64,000 bases of DNA from Streptomyces lasiicapitis (GTDB lineage: Bacteria > Actinomycetota > Actinomycetes > Streptomycetales > Streptomycetaceae). Below, piece by piece: positions 33,948 through 42,473 of this stretch. Each line of letters opens with the position of its first letter. Within the stretch, counting starts at the first letter, position 1. The stretch covers positions 124,001 through 188,000 of the forward strand of contig NZ_BMNG01000007.1 of NCBI RefSeq assembly GCF_014646335.1, written 5' to 3'. Made by a program: the position numbers and the translations under genes. The notes beneath the pieces are model-generated. The model was not told the origin of the DNA. It searched no databases and saw only the letters and a list, made by a program, of their open reading frames with translations.

Positions 33948-34598
33948 ATGACCCTCTTGCGTATCGACGCGAGCATCCTCGGCCCGATCTCCGCCAGCAA
34001 GGAGCTGGCCGACCTGGTCCTGGCCGAGTGGGCGGCCGAGCGCCCCGACGAGCAGGTCGTGACCCGCCACCTGGGTACCGACCCGCTGCCCGCGGACGCG
34101 TGGGCGATCGTCGTGGAGGCCGCCCACAACACACCCGAGGACCAGCGCAGCGACGTCCAGAAGGCGGCCGGCACCCTGGCCAAGGAGCTCCACGACGAGC
34201 TGGTCGCGGCCAACGCCGTCGTCCTGGCGTTCCCCCTCTACAACTACGGTGTGTCCGCCCACGTGAAGAACTGGATCGACCTGGTCATCGCGGGGGCCGT
34301 CGTCACCGGGGGCACCTCCCGCGACCGCCTCCTCGAAGGCAAGCCGGTCGTCCTGCTGACCACCCGTGGCGGCAACTACTCCAAGGGCACCCCGAAGGAG
34401 GGCTGGGACCACAGCACCCCGTTCCTGCGCCGCGTCCTCGCCGACGCCTGGGGCGCCGACCTCACCGTCGTGGAGCGCGAGTTCACGCTCGTCGGCATCA
34501 AGCCCGAGCTCGACCAGTTCGCCGAACTCGCCGCCCAGCTCAAGGAGGCAGCCCACGAGGCCGCCACCGCGGCCGGCAAGGCCCTCGCCGCCGGCTGA
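33948..34598 (+). CDS. azoR: FMN-dependent NADH-azoreductase
   Basis: Flavodoxin-fold quinone/azo reductase of 216 aa. The N-terminal MTLLRIDASILGPISASKELADLV binds the FMN phosphate, and FPLYNYGVSAHVKNWIDLVI and LTTRGGNY match the flavin-binding loops of AzoR. Enzymes of this family protect against quinones and electrophiles by two-electron reduction. Control by the divergent MarR regulator is very likely. The ATG at 33948 has a GGGAG upstream and starts exactly at the fold. Confidence 0.93.
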   Translation: MTLLRIDASILGPISASKELADLVLAEWAAERPDEQVVTRHLGTDPLPADAWAIVVEAAHNTPEDQRSDVQKAAGTLAKELHDELVAANAVVLAFPLYNYGVSAHVKNWIDLVIAGAVVTGGTSRDRLLEGKPVVLLTTRGGNYSKGTPKEGWDHSTPFLRRVLADAWGADLTVVEREFTLVGIKPELDQFAELAAQLKEAAHEAATAAGKALAAG

Positions 34599-34654
34599 CG
34601 TTCACGGGGCCGTGGGTGCCGCCGTCGCGATGCCCCGACCGGGAGGAGGGCCGT

Positions 34655-36001
34655 GTGACCGGGACCGGTCAGCTGCGGCTGCGACGGCCCTGGGTCGCGC
34701 GGCTGGGCCCGCAGGACGACGTAGACGTCGAGGGGGCGGCGTCCCCGCGCGCGGTCGTCGAGGACGCCGTCGCACGCGTCGGCGCGGACCCCGTGCGCTG
34801 GGCGATCGAGCTGAGTTCCGTGGTCGTACGGCGAATCGTCGACGAGGTGCCGGCGCTCGGCGGCAGCCCCGGCGCGGTCGAAATGCTCCGCCGCGGCAAT
34901 GAAGCGACCACCTTGCGGGCGTTGTTCACGCTGGCGGAAGGCCCGGCCGCCGCCCCGCCCGTCGGCGAGGCGACCCTGGAGGGCATCCGCGAGTTCGTCC
35001 ACCGGGCCATACCGCTCGAACAGGTGCTGCAGGGCGTCCGGATCGGCCACGCTGCCACGACCGAGGCGTTCCTGCGCGCCTGTGCCGAGCTGGTCGACCC
35101 GGAGGCGGCGGTCGACGAGGTCACGGCGATCTCCCGCGAGTTGTTCTCGTACGTCGACGACCTGTCCGACGCCATGATCCGCACGTATCTCGTGGAGTAC
35201 GAGGTGTGGAGCACCAGCGCGGCCGCGGCACGGGCCGACATCGTGCGTTCCCTGCTGGGTGACGCCGCGACGCCGGACGTCGGCGAGGCGTCGCAGGCCC
35301 TCGGCTACGACCTGCGGCGGACCCACGAGGCGGTGGTGGTGTGGTCGGACTCGCCGCACGGCAGCTCCACGCTGCAGGCGGCGGCGATCGAGGCGCTCCG
35401 GGCCCGGGGCGCGAGCACGACGCTGGTCGTCCCCGTGGCATCGGGGCGGTTGTGGGCGTGGGGCACGGTGCCTCCGGACGGCTCGCGCCGGACCGGTTCG
35501 TGGGAGACGGTCACGGAGGCGCTGTCCCGGCAGCAGGTGCACGCGGCCTTCGGGACCCCAGGGAGCGGCGTCGCGGGCTTTCGCCGCTCCCACCGCGAAG
35601 CCGAGCGCGGGGAGCGGTTCGAGCGGCTGCGGCGCGAGGCGGGGCGGGTGGCGAGGCGCGCGACCGCGTACGCCGACGTCGCGGCCGTCGCACTGTTGGC
35701 CGCCGATCTCGACGCGGCCGGTGACTTCGTACGACGCGAACTCGGCGCGCTCTGCGCCCGCAGCGCGCCGATGGAGGCACTGCGCACCACGCTGTACCAC
35801 TACATCGGCGCCGAGCGCAGCCTCGTGGACGTCGCCCGACGCCTGCACGTGGCCAGGGGGACCGTCACCTACCGCGTGAAGCGGGCCCAGGAAGTCCTCG
35901 GCCACGACCTGGACGACCGCCGCTTCTCCCTCCACACCGCCCTGGCACTCGCCGAGGAGCTGGGGGACGCGGTCCTCGTGCCTCGCGACGCCGAGCGCTG
36001 A
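34655..36001 (+). CDS. PucR/CdaR-type helix-turn-helix regulator
   Basis: A 448-aa regulator. An N-terminal helical RsbRD-like region (about 60-200, with QVLQGVRIGHAATTEAFLRA) is followed by a middle GGDEF-like domain and a C-terminal PucR-type helix-turn-helix (YIGAERSLVDVARRLHVARGTVTYRVKRAQEVLG). The GTG at 34655 is chosen because GGAGGAGGG precedes it; the longer frame covers the azoreductase gene. It lies upstream of a flavin reductase/monooxygenase pair in the same direction and is a candidate activator of them. Confidence 0.9.
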   Translation: MTGTGQLRLRRPWVARLGPQDDVDVEGAASPRAVVEDAVARVGADPVRWAIELSSVVVRRIVDEVPALGGSPGAVEMLRRGNEATTLRALFTLAEGPAAAPPVGEATLEGIREFVHRAIPLEQVLQGVRIGHAATTEAFLRACAELVDPEAAVDEVTAISRELFSYVDDLSDAMIRTYLVEYEVWSTSAAAARADIVRSLLGDAATPDVGEASQALGYDLRRTHEAVVVWSDSPHGSSTLQAAAIEALRARGASTTLVVPVASGRLWAWGTVPPDGSRRTGSWETVTEALSRQQVHAAFGTPGSGVAGFRRSHREAERGERFERLRREAGRVARRATAYADVAAVALLAADLDAAGDFVRRELGALCARSAPMEALRTTLYHYIGAERSLVDVARRLHVARGTVTYRVKRAQEVLGHDLDDRRFSLHTALALAEELGDAVLVPRDAER

Positions 36002-36180
36002 GCCCGACGCACCGGCCTCGGACCGGACCGGCGTGGCAGACCAACGGGCGCCCGGAATCCTGAGCCGGCAGACCAAGCGGCCGCCCTGGGAGCGGGAGTT
36101 CACTTCGTGGTGTCGGACGTGGCGATCCACGAGGCCACGTATCCCTTTCCCGACAGACGGACTCAAGCCCCGGGAGGCAC

Positions 36181-36678
36181 ATGATGATCGACCGAGAGAC
36201 CTTCGTAGAGCTGATGAGCGGGGTGTGCGCGCCGGTCACCGTGGTGACGGCGACGACCGCGGACGGGCGGCCGCACGGCAGCACCGTGTCGAGTTTCGCC
36301 TCGCTCTCGCTCGACCCTCCGCTGGTGAGCTTCGCCCTGGACCGCTCCTCGGGGCTGCTTGCCCATCTCCAGCCGGGTGACCGGGTGGGGGTGAACATCC
36401 TCGGCGCCCACCAGCAGGAGCTGGCATCGACGTTCGCCCGTCGGCGCCTGGGCCCGGGGCTGAAGTTCGAGGGCGTCACCTGGACCGTCCGCTCCGGGCT
36501 GCCCTACCTGCCCGAGTCGGCCGGCTGGACGGCGGGACGCGTCGAGCGCCACGTGGACGGCGGTGACCACGTGCTGCTCGTCGTGCGGGTCGAGGAGGCC
36601 GAGTCGACGCCCACGGCCCCGCTGGTCTACGCGCGCCGGGTCTTCGGCACGCACTCCCTGCTCGCTGTCGCGAGCTGA
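36181..36678 (+). CDS. Flavin reductase (HpaC-like)
   Basis: A 165-aa flavin reductase of the HpaC/DIM6 family that supplies reduced FMN or FAD to a partner oxygenase. Typical parts are GVCAPVTVVTATTADGRPHGSTVSSF, SLDPPLVSFALDRSS and PGDRVGVNIL. Two ATGs stand in tandem (36181 and 36184); spacing to GGAGG favours the second slightly. The next gene is a group D flavin monooxygenase, so this is the reductase of a two-component system. Confidence 0.92.
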   Translation: MMIDRETFVELMSGVCAPVTVVTATTADGRPHGSTVSSFASLSLDPPLVSFALDRSSGLLAHLQPGDRVGVNILGAHQQELASTFARRRLGPGLKFEGVTWTVRSGLPYLPESAGWTAGRVERHVDGGDHVLLVVRVEEAESTPTAPLVYARRVFGTHSLLAVAS

Positions 36679-36717
36679 CCCGTACCCCGTATGACCCCTG
36701 ACACCGGAGTGACGACG

Positions 36718-37932
36718 ATGAGCATCATCATGGACGCCCCCCGCACCACCGACACCGCGCGCGAGCTGCGGGCCGACCTCGTCAAGCGCGCCGCGGCGCT
36801 GCGACCGCTGCTTGCCGGCAACGCCGACGCGACCGACCGCGAGCGCGGGGTGCCCGCCGAGAACATCGACGCACTGGCCGAGGCCGGTCTGCTCACGCTG
36901 ATGCAGCCCGCCCGCTACGGCGGTCAACAGGCGGACTTCCGGAGCCTGTTGGAGGTCAGCCGCGAGGTCGGGCGGGCCTGTGGCTCCACCGCCTGGGTGA
37001 CCGCGCTGCTCAATGCCAACGCGTGGTTCGTCGGCCTCTTCCCCGCCCGGGCCCAGGACGACGTCTGGGCCGACGCCCCTGGCGCCCGAGTGGCCGGCGT
37101 CGTCACTCCCTCCGGCACCGCGCGCGTCGTCGAAGGCGGATACCGGGTGAGCGGGCGCTGGGCCCCCGCCTCCGGGTGCGCCCACGCCGACTGGGCGGTC
37201 CTCGGGGTCACCCGGCCGGACGCCGAGGGCACGTCGGACGCCGTCGGCATCGTGCTCGTACCCATGCCGGAACTGGCCGTCGAGGACACGTGGTTCGTGG
37301 CGGGCATGCGCGGCACCGCCTCGAACACACTCCTCGGCGACGACCTGTTCGTGCCCGCGCACCGCTTCCACTCCGTCCCCGACGCCGTCGAGGGCCGCTA
37401 CGCCACACCCTTCACCGACGAGGCCCTGTACCGGGCGCCGTTCGTGCCGGCCGCAGCCCTCGTACTGACCGGGCCCCAGCTCGGCCTGGCCGCGGCCGCC
37501 GTCGACCTCCTGACGGAACGGGCCCCGCAGCGAGCGCTGACCATGACGACCTACACCTCCCAGACCGAGGCCCCCACCACCCAACTCGCCCTCGCGCACG
37601 CGGCGTCCCTGGCCGACTCCGCCCAACTGCACGCCTACCGCGCGGCCGCCGACATCGACGAGGCGGCGCGGGCCGGGGCATTCCCCGACTACGATGCCCG
37701 CGCACGGATGCGGATGGACGCGGGCATGGCGGCAGTCCACGCCCGCGAGGCCGTCCGCAACGTCTGCTCGGCCCAAGGCGCTTCGGCCTTCGGCGAGTCC
37801 AACCCCCTGCAGCGCATCTGGCGCGACATCGAGACCGGCAGCCGCCACGCCGTCCTCAACCCCGAGGTGGCCGCGGAGATCTACGGCAAGTCACTGTTCG
37901 GCATCCGAGGCACGGTGTCCGTGATGGTGTGA
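36718..37932 (+). CDS. Flavin-dependent monooxygenase, acyl-CoA-dehydrogenase fold
   Basis: A 404-aa protein with the acyl-CoA dehydrogenase fold, resembling the oxygenase components of two-component flavin hydroxylases (HpaH, HsaA). Segments such as LMQPARYGGQQADFRSLLEV, GRACGSTAWVTALLNAN and MRGTASNTL are typical; the C-terminal ends IRGTVSVMV. The catalytic Glu of true acyl-CoA dehydrogenases is not evident, and the flavin reductase directly upstream supports an oxygenase role. The substrate, probably aromatic or a terpenoid ring, is unknown. The ATG at 36718 follows GGAGTGACGACG. Confidence 0.88.
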   Translation: MSIIMDAPRTTDTARELRADLVKRAAALRPLLAGNADATDRERGVPAENIDALAEAGLLTLMQPARYGGQQADFRSLLEVSREVGRACGSTAWVTALLNANAWFVGLFPARAQDDVWADAPGARVAGVVTPSGTARVVEGGYRVSGRWAPASGCAHADWAVLGVTRPDAEGTSDAVGIVLVPMPELAVEDTWFVAGMRGTASNTLLGDDLFVPAHRFHSVPDAVEGRYATPFTDEALYRAPFVPAAALVLTGPQLGLAAAAVDLLTERAPQRALTMTTYTSQTEAPTTQLALAHAASLADSAQLHAYRAAADIDEAARAGAFPDYDARARMRMDAGMAAVHAREAVRNVCSAQGASAFGESNPLQRIWRDIETGSRHAVLNPEVAAEIYGKSLFGIRGTVSVMV

Positions 37933-38018
37933 CCGCCGTGAGAACCAGCCCTCCGCGACCGCCCTGGGGCCTGTCCGGCGCGCCGTGAGGCTTGGAGCGC
38001 CTGATACCGGTGGACGAT

Positions 38019-39533
38019 TCAGCGGCCGCCGTTCGCCCATGGAGCCAGGAGGTCGGCGATCCTCCGTACCGACGCGATGACTTCGGCGGTGTCGACGGCC
38101 GTGTAGCACAGCCGGAAGTAGCCCGGCTCGGCGCACGACAGGAGTTGCCCCGGGAGCAGCTGCACCTGGGCGTACGTGGCGACGTACCAGCGCAGCCACT
38201 CCTCCTCGCTGGAGATGTCCGGGAAGAGGATGGGCAGGGCGACCGTTCCCTGCTTCTCGGCCTCCGTGCTCCTCTCGGAGAACGGCTCCGGTACGCGGTC
38301 GAGTTGCGGAAAGTGCGGCCCGATCTCCGGCGGGATCACGGCCGTACCCGCCGGCGGCAGGTAGGCGCGCAGGTCGAGCCAGAAGAACTGCGCCGCGTTC
38401 TGCCCCTCGCGGTAGCGGTACGGGACCCCGCCGTCATCGAGGGCACGGCGGGTGTCCTGGTACGCGGTCGTCAGCCAGCCCCGGTACTGCTTCATCAACT
38501 CGACCGGATAGCTCTTGCCCTCGCTGGTGGTCTCCAGCATCTTCCCGATGACGAAGTGCTTGAGCGAGTCGAACGGGCTGAACCAGGAGAAGGAGTTCTG
38601 CTTGTCCTTGACGCCCTGCATGGCCTCATGGACCACCGGCGACTTGGAGATCACGACTCCGGCCTTGAAGCCCGACATCCCGAAGTCCTTGGCGAATCCC
38701 CATACGACGTGGACCCGGTTCTTCGCCTCCGGGTTGTTCCGGTAGGCGTCCAGTCCCAGGGCGCTGACGAACTCCGGCCGGGCCCCGGCGAGCTGGGAGT
38801 GGGCGTAGATCTCGTCGGAGATGATGTGCATGCCCGTCTCGTTGAGCACCCATCGGTAGATGCTCTCCAGCAGGTCCTTGCTGTAATTGTCGCCCAGCGG
38901 GTTGTTGGGGTTGGTGAGGACGAGCAGCTTCGGCGGCTCCGGCTGGGTCCGGTAGGCGTGTTGCAGATCTGCCAGGGTGAGCTCGAAGTTCTCCTTGCCC
39001 CTCTCCTGGAGATGGACGGGAACGGTGACCAGTTCGGGCCGTTGCTCGAAACACCAGTTGAAGCCCTGCCAGTAGGGGGCGGGCAGCAGCACCCGGTCGC
39101 CGCTCCGCAGGATCCCGCCGCCCTTGAGCGCGAAGGCCAGACACTCCAGGGCAGCCGAAGCGCCCGACGTGCCGAAGATGTCCTCGCTCTTCAGGTCCGG
39201 GGAGAGCATCGGGCGTAGCATTTCCGCGACGTTGTGGCGGATCTCCGGACTGCCGTACGAAGGGGCGTACTTGACGTCCTTCTGCTCGAGGACGCCTAGC
39301 CTGTCAAAGACGTTGTCCCGCAGCGATGGATAGACCAGCACGTTCTCCGCCGTGGCCAGGTTGGTCACGTCCGGATAGAGATCCTGGTGGACGGCCAGCC
39401 GCTGCTCCGGGTCGGCGGCCCCGGCGAGCAGCGCCGTGATCTCCTCGGGGCTCCGGCCCTCGGGGCCCTGCTGCGGTGTCGTGCTGCCATTCGCATTCCC
39501 GGCCATCGCGGATTCCTCACTCGACAGGTGCAC
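38019..39533 (-). CDS. PLP-dependent aminotransferase, ACC-synthase-like
   Basis: A 504-aa fold-type I aminotransferase, longer than the usual 400. It has LVLTNPNNPLGDNYSKDLL, IISDEIYAHSQ for the pyridoxal Asp and Tyr, and the lysine segment HVVWGFAKDFGMSGFKAG, which resembles the SKDLGLPGFRVG motif of 1-aminocyclopropane-1-carboxylate synthases. Insertions occur between residues 330 and 450. It might be an aminotransferase, a C-S lyase or an ACC-synthase-like enzyme. It stands alone between unrelated genes. The start is uncertain: MHLSSEESAMAG gives two options nine codons apart. Confidence 0.8.
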   Translation of the reverse strand: MHLSSEESAMAGNANGSTTPQQGPEGRSPEEITALLAGAADPEQRLAVHQDLYPDVTNLATAENVLVYPSLRDNVFDRLGVLEQKDVKYAPSYGSPEIRHNVAEMLRPMLSPDLKSEDIFGTSGASAALECLAFALKGGGILRSGDRVLLPAPYWQGFNWCFEQRPELVTVPVHLQERGKENFELTLADLQHAYRTQPEPPKLLVLTNPNNPLGDNYSKDLLESIYRWVLNETGMHIISDEIYAHSQLAGARPEFVSALGLDAYRNNPEAKNRVHVVWGFAKDFGMSGFKAGVVISKSPVVHEAMQGVKDKQNSFSWFSPFDSLKHFVIGKMLETTSEGKSYPVELMKQYRGWLTTAYQDTRRALDDGGVPYRYREGQNAAQFFWLDLRAYLPPAGTAVIPPEIGPHFPQLDRVPEPFSERSTEAEKQGTVALPILFPDISSEEEWLRWYVATYAQVQLLPGQLLSCAEPGYFRLCYTAVDTAEVIASVRRIADLLAPWANGGR

Positions 39534-39649
39534 TTTCCTGGCAAGCCCCCATCTTTCGGGAGGATCACGGGGGATGAACAGGACGCGAACCGGCCACGGA
39601 ACAGCGGGGGTTGCTCACCTGCGTGGCGACCTGGCGCCTCATCCGGGTG

Positions 39650-40144
39650 TCATCCGGTGTTCCCTCGCCCCACGGGTTTCGGAGAGATCAACTGCCCCAG
39701 TGCTGTCATGTCGGCCAGCGCTCTGTCGTAGGAGGCGCGCGGAAGCTCGGCCGGCCTTTCCAGCGTCTCCTCGGTCCGCCGAAGGACCATCTCAAGCTGA
39801 GCCTGCGTAGAGAATGCGAGGTCCCGCACTTCCGCAGAGGGATGCGACACCCAGAGGAGCATGAGTGGCTCTCGGGCTGTGAGCCACCGCTCGTAGAGGC
39901 CCTTGACAGCGTCCCTCGGCGAGCCGTACTCCTTCAACTGACCCGTGGCGACCAGGGTGGGGTTCGCGTCGACGGCCAGTGCCGCGAAGGTTCCCAGCCC
40001 GGTCATCGCCTCTTGGCGTACGTGCTCCTGCTGTGCCTCATGACGCCCTCGCTCCGAGAGCCGGGCAGACAGCCAAACTCCCGCCAACGCGGACACCGGA
40101 CTGAGTACGACTGCCACAAGTGCGATGACCTCTGAAGCGCTCAT
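39650..40144 (-). CDS. Membrane-anchored hypothetical protein
   Basis: A 164-aa protein with one N-terminal membrane helix (EVIALVAVVLSPVSALAGVWLSARL) followed by a charged region that may be coiled (LSERGRHEAQQEHVRQEAM) and a helical C-terminal domain. I recognise no family; similar single-helix proteins are common in Streptomyces. The ATG at 40144 is chosen because GAAGGGG lies about ten bases before it and it starts directly at the helix. The composition is as protein-like as that of its neighbours. Confidence 0.65.
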   Translation of the reverse strand: MSASEVIALVAVVLSPVSALAGVWLSARLSERGRHEAQQEHVRQEAMTGLGTFAALAVDANPTLVATGQLKEYGSPRDAVKGLYERWLTAREPLMLLWVSHPSAEVRDLAFSTQAQLEMVLRRTEETLERPAELPRASYDRALADMTALGQLISPKPVGRGNTG

Positions 40145-40488
40145 GTGCAGCACCCCTTCTCTTCGTCGGGGGATTTCGTACCAGTCTCCAACCACCTTCT
40201 GGCACACCCGACATGTATCCTGAGGAGCGGACGTCCTGGACCCCGGCGGACCTGTTGTTGCTCAACACGGATGGCTGCGGGGAGCGGACCTGTTCGTCCG
40301 GTCACCCGGTGCATCCCTTGGAGGGAACTGGGCGGTTCCCTTGTCCTGTTGTCCTGGTGGACAGATCGCTGGACCGCCTGTTCGCGTCTCCGCCGAACGT
40401 ATGCCGCTGTCGGGAGCGTCCCGAAAGGAGCCGGGAGTCCGGCTCCTCCCCGTGGCGCTGCCCGGCGGGTCTCTGGAACTGAGGCGTC
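40145..40488 (+). promoter_or_regulatory. Structured leader before the STAS gene
   Basis: This 344-bp stretch holds no credible gene. It contains two hairpins on the plus strand: AGGGAAC-TGGGCG-GTTCCCT (40322-40341, a hexanucleotide loop) and a 9-bp stem AGGAGCCGG/CCGGCTCCT (40426-40447, four-base loop) that ends 41 bases before the start codon. An element at 40231-40249 recurs at 44970. Hexaloop hairpins are the RNA targets of ANTAR proteins, and three ANTAR genes are nearby; a regulatory link is only inferred. Confidence 0.4.
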
Positions 40489-40926
40489 ATGCCCCTACCA
40501 CAGTTGAACATCTACCGGCACGACAGGCAGACCCGGGCTCTGATCACCCTGGCCGGTGAGATCGATCTGGAGACGGTGCCGCTGATGCGTGCGGCGCTGG
40601 AACGGTGCCTCCAGGACGGCGTGCGCACCATCGACGTGGACCTCACCCCTGTCACCTTCTGCGACTGCTGCGGTCTCAACGCCTTCATCGAGGCGTTCCT
40701 GCACTCAGCGGCGGCTGGGGGAACGCTGCGGCTGCACCACCCGCCGCCCATGCTGGCTCGAATGATCGACCTGGCCGGTTGCGGCTTCGTACTCATGGGG
40801 CTGTCGGCCGTTCCAGGGCCGGCGCCCCGCCGGCGCATCCCCTCCCTAGCCCCGGTTCCCGTCCCTGTGGCGTGTTTCGAGACATTGCATCGGCTCGCTC
40901 CTGCTGTCGCAGCCGGTGTGCTGTGA
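40489..40926 (+). CDS. STAS-domain anti-sigma factor antagonist-like protein
   Basis: A 145-aa STAS protein (SpoIIAA/RsbV-like). The domain covers residues 8-100: ALITLAGEIDLETVPLMRAAL, then VDLTPVTFCDCCGLNAFIEA. In classical antagonists the phosphoacceptor is the second serine of D-S-S-G; here the codons read GAC TGC TGC GGT, so that serine is cysteine. The protein therefore cannot be switched off by serine phosphorylation in the usual way. It ends in a 40-residue proline-rich tail. The stop overlaps the GNAT gene start (GTGA). Confidence 0.88.
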   Translation: MPLPQLNIYRHDRQTRALITLAGEIDLETVPLMRAALERCLQDGVRTIDVDLTPVTFCDCCGLNAFIEAFLHSAAAGGTLRLHHPPPMLARMIDLAGCGFVLMGLSAVPGPAPRRRIPSLAPVPVPVACFETLHRLAPAVAAGVL

Positions 40927-41588
40927 CGGCCCGGCCCCGGCCGGAGCAGCCGCAGAAGCCCGCACTCGACGAGTCGTTCACCCCCGGCGCGGTGCCACTG
41001 CGTCGGGTGAACCGCTGGCTGGTGGAGGACTTGCGCCAGGATCTGGCGGATCTGTACGTGGAGTCCTGCGAGACGGAGCCGGGCGAGGGCTACCGCAGCC
41101 ACAGCCGAGAGGACTTCCTGAACCGTCTCACCGGTGACGTCCGTCGGCCGGGGTTCGCCATGGTGATCGCGGAGACGGACGGCCTGGTGGGATGCGCCTT
41201 CGGATTCCCGGTGCGCAGTGACGGCTTCTGGTGGCTCGGCTTCGACGGTGAGCTGCCGCGCAGCATCGAGCAACTCACCGAGTCCGACAGGGTCTTCGCC
41301 ATCACCAACATCCTGGTCCGCCCGCACCCGCAGGAGTACGACCTGGCCCGCCGTCTGCAGGAGCGCCTGCTGAGCGACCACCAGGCGTCGCTCGGCACCA
41401 CCTTGGTGGATCAGGCCGATCGTCCGGCCCTCGCCGCCTTCCGGGCCTGGGGCTGGCAGGACATCGGAGAGGCGTGGAGGCCGACCGGCGCCACGATGTT
41501 CCGTGTGCTGGTGCTTCCCCTCGGAGAACGGACCGTGGCGAGGCTGGAGGGACTGGCCCAGCACGCCTGGACCCGGTGGCCCGGGTGA
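40923..41588 (+). CDS. GNAT-family N-acetyltransferase
   Basis: A 221-aa acetyltransferase-like protein. Residues 30-190 follow the GNAT pattern: EDLRQDLADLYVESC, FAMVIAETDGLVGCAFGF, then AITNILVRPHPQEYDLARRLQERLL, which replaces the canonical RxxGxG/A with a degenerate Q-E-Y-D-L-A version. The GTG at 40923 overlaps the STAS stop. It is the second gene of a tightly packed run STAS, GNAT, GAF-ANTAR, which suggests joint regulation, but the acetylated target is unknown. Confidence 0.8.
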   Translation: MTARPRPEQPQKPALDESFTPGAVPLRRVNRWLVEDLRQDLADLYVESCETEPGEGYRSHSREDFLNRLTGDVRRPGFAMVIAETDGLVGCAFGFPVRSDGFWWLGFDGELPRSIEQLTESDRVFAITNILVRPHPQEYDLARRLQERLLSDHQASLGTTLVDQADRPALAAFRAWGWQDIGEAWRPTGATMFRVLVLPLGERTVARLEGLAQHAWTRWPG

Positions 41589-42346
41589 TGCCCACCAGCC
41601 GCTCGTCGCGGATCCGTGTGCTGGTCGCCGAGCAGGCGGCCCGGCGGGGTGCCGGGGTCGGGGTGGTGGACGTGTGCACCGCGGCGGTGGCCGCGCTGCC
41701 GGTCGGTGGGGCCGGCCTTTCAGCGATGTCCCGGACCAGGGCGAGCTACCCGCTGTGCAGTACCGATGACATCAGCGAGCGGTTGGAGGAACTGCAGCTC
41801 ACGCTGGGCGAGGGGCCGTGCGTGGATGCCTTCACGCACGGCGTGGCCGTTCTCGTGCCCGACCTGCGGAGCGGTGAACTGCAGGACTGCTGGCCCGTGT
41901 TCGCCGATGCGGCCCTGGAGGCCGGTGCCCTCGCGGTCTTCGCGCTCCCTCTGCTGAACGGCGCGATCAGCCCCGGGGTTCTGGACCTGTACGCCCAGGT
42001 CCCGGTCCAGTTGGACACGGAGGAGCTCGCCGACGCAATGGCCTTCGCCGATCTCGCGACGCTGGTCCTGCTCGACGCACAGATCGACGAGACGGGTGGG
42101 CCAGCCGGTGACGGCGCGCCGAAAGGGCACATGGAGGACCTGGGCGAGTACCGGGCAGAAATCTCCCAGGCCACCGGCATACTCACCGTTCAGCTCGGCG
42201 TCGGTATCGAAGAAGCCTTCATCCGGCTGCGCGCCTACGCCTATGCCCAGGGGCTCCGGCTCACCGTGGTGTCCGCCGACGTGGTCGCCCGTCGGCTCCG
42301 CTTCTCCCCGGACGCGGAGCCGACCCGGACCGACGAAGATCCCTGA
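41588..42346 (+). CDS. GAF and ANTAR domain protein
   Basis: A 252-aa protein with an N-terminal GAF-like sensor (about 20-160, with LQLTLGEGPCVDAFTHGVAVLVPDL) and a C-terminal ANTAR domain (about 180-240, AEISQATGILTVQLGVGIEEAFIRLRAYAYAQGLRLTVVSADVV). ANTAR proteins bind paired hexaloop RNA hairpins and prevent transcription termination. The start codon shares one base with the previous stop. It is one of three ANTAR genes within 5.5 kb. Confidence 0.9.
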   Translation: MPTSRSSRIRVLVAEQAARRGAGVGVVDVCTAAVAALPVGGAGLSAMSRTRASYPLCSTDDISERLEELQLTLGEGPCVDAFTHGVAVLVPDLRSGELQDCWPVFADAALEAGALAVFALPLLNGAISPGVLDLYAQVPVQLDTEELADAMAFADLATLVLLDAQIDETGGPAGDGAPKGHMEDLGEYRAEISQATGILTVQLGVGIEEAFIRLRAYAYAQGLRLTVVSADVVARRLRFSPDAEPTRTDEDP

Positions 42347-42358
42347 CGCCCCCGCCCT

Positions 42359-42458
42359 GCCCGAGGAGCACACGATGCCCGGCCCGAGGAGCACACGATG
42401 CGCCGCACTTCCCGCCCCGTTCCCGCAGGACCAGTCTCCATAACAGGACCAGTCTCCA
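42359..42458 (+). repeat. Two small tandem duplications in an intergenic region
   Basis: First, GCCCGAGGAGCACACGATGC occurs at 42359-42378 and again at 42382-42401 (period 23); each copy contains a GAGGAG and an ATG. Second, CAGGACCAGTCTCCA occurs at 42426-42440 and 42444-42458 (period 18). Both sit between the two GAF-ANTAR genes and end 15 bases before the second one, so they could affect its translation. Confidence 0.85.
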
Positions 42459-42473
42459 CAAAGGGTGTTGACG

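Noticed and set aside
40213..40482. 89-codon plus-strand frame in the STAS leader
   Set aside because: No ribosome site and mixed Cys/Arg/Pro composition; hairpins and a repeated element explain the stretch better as a leader.
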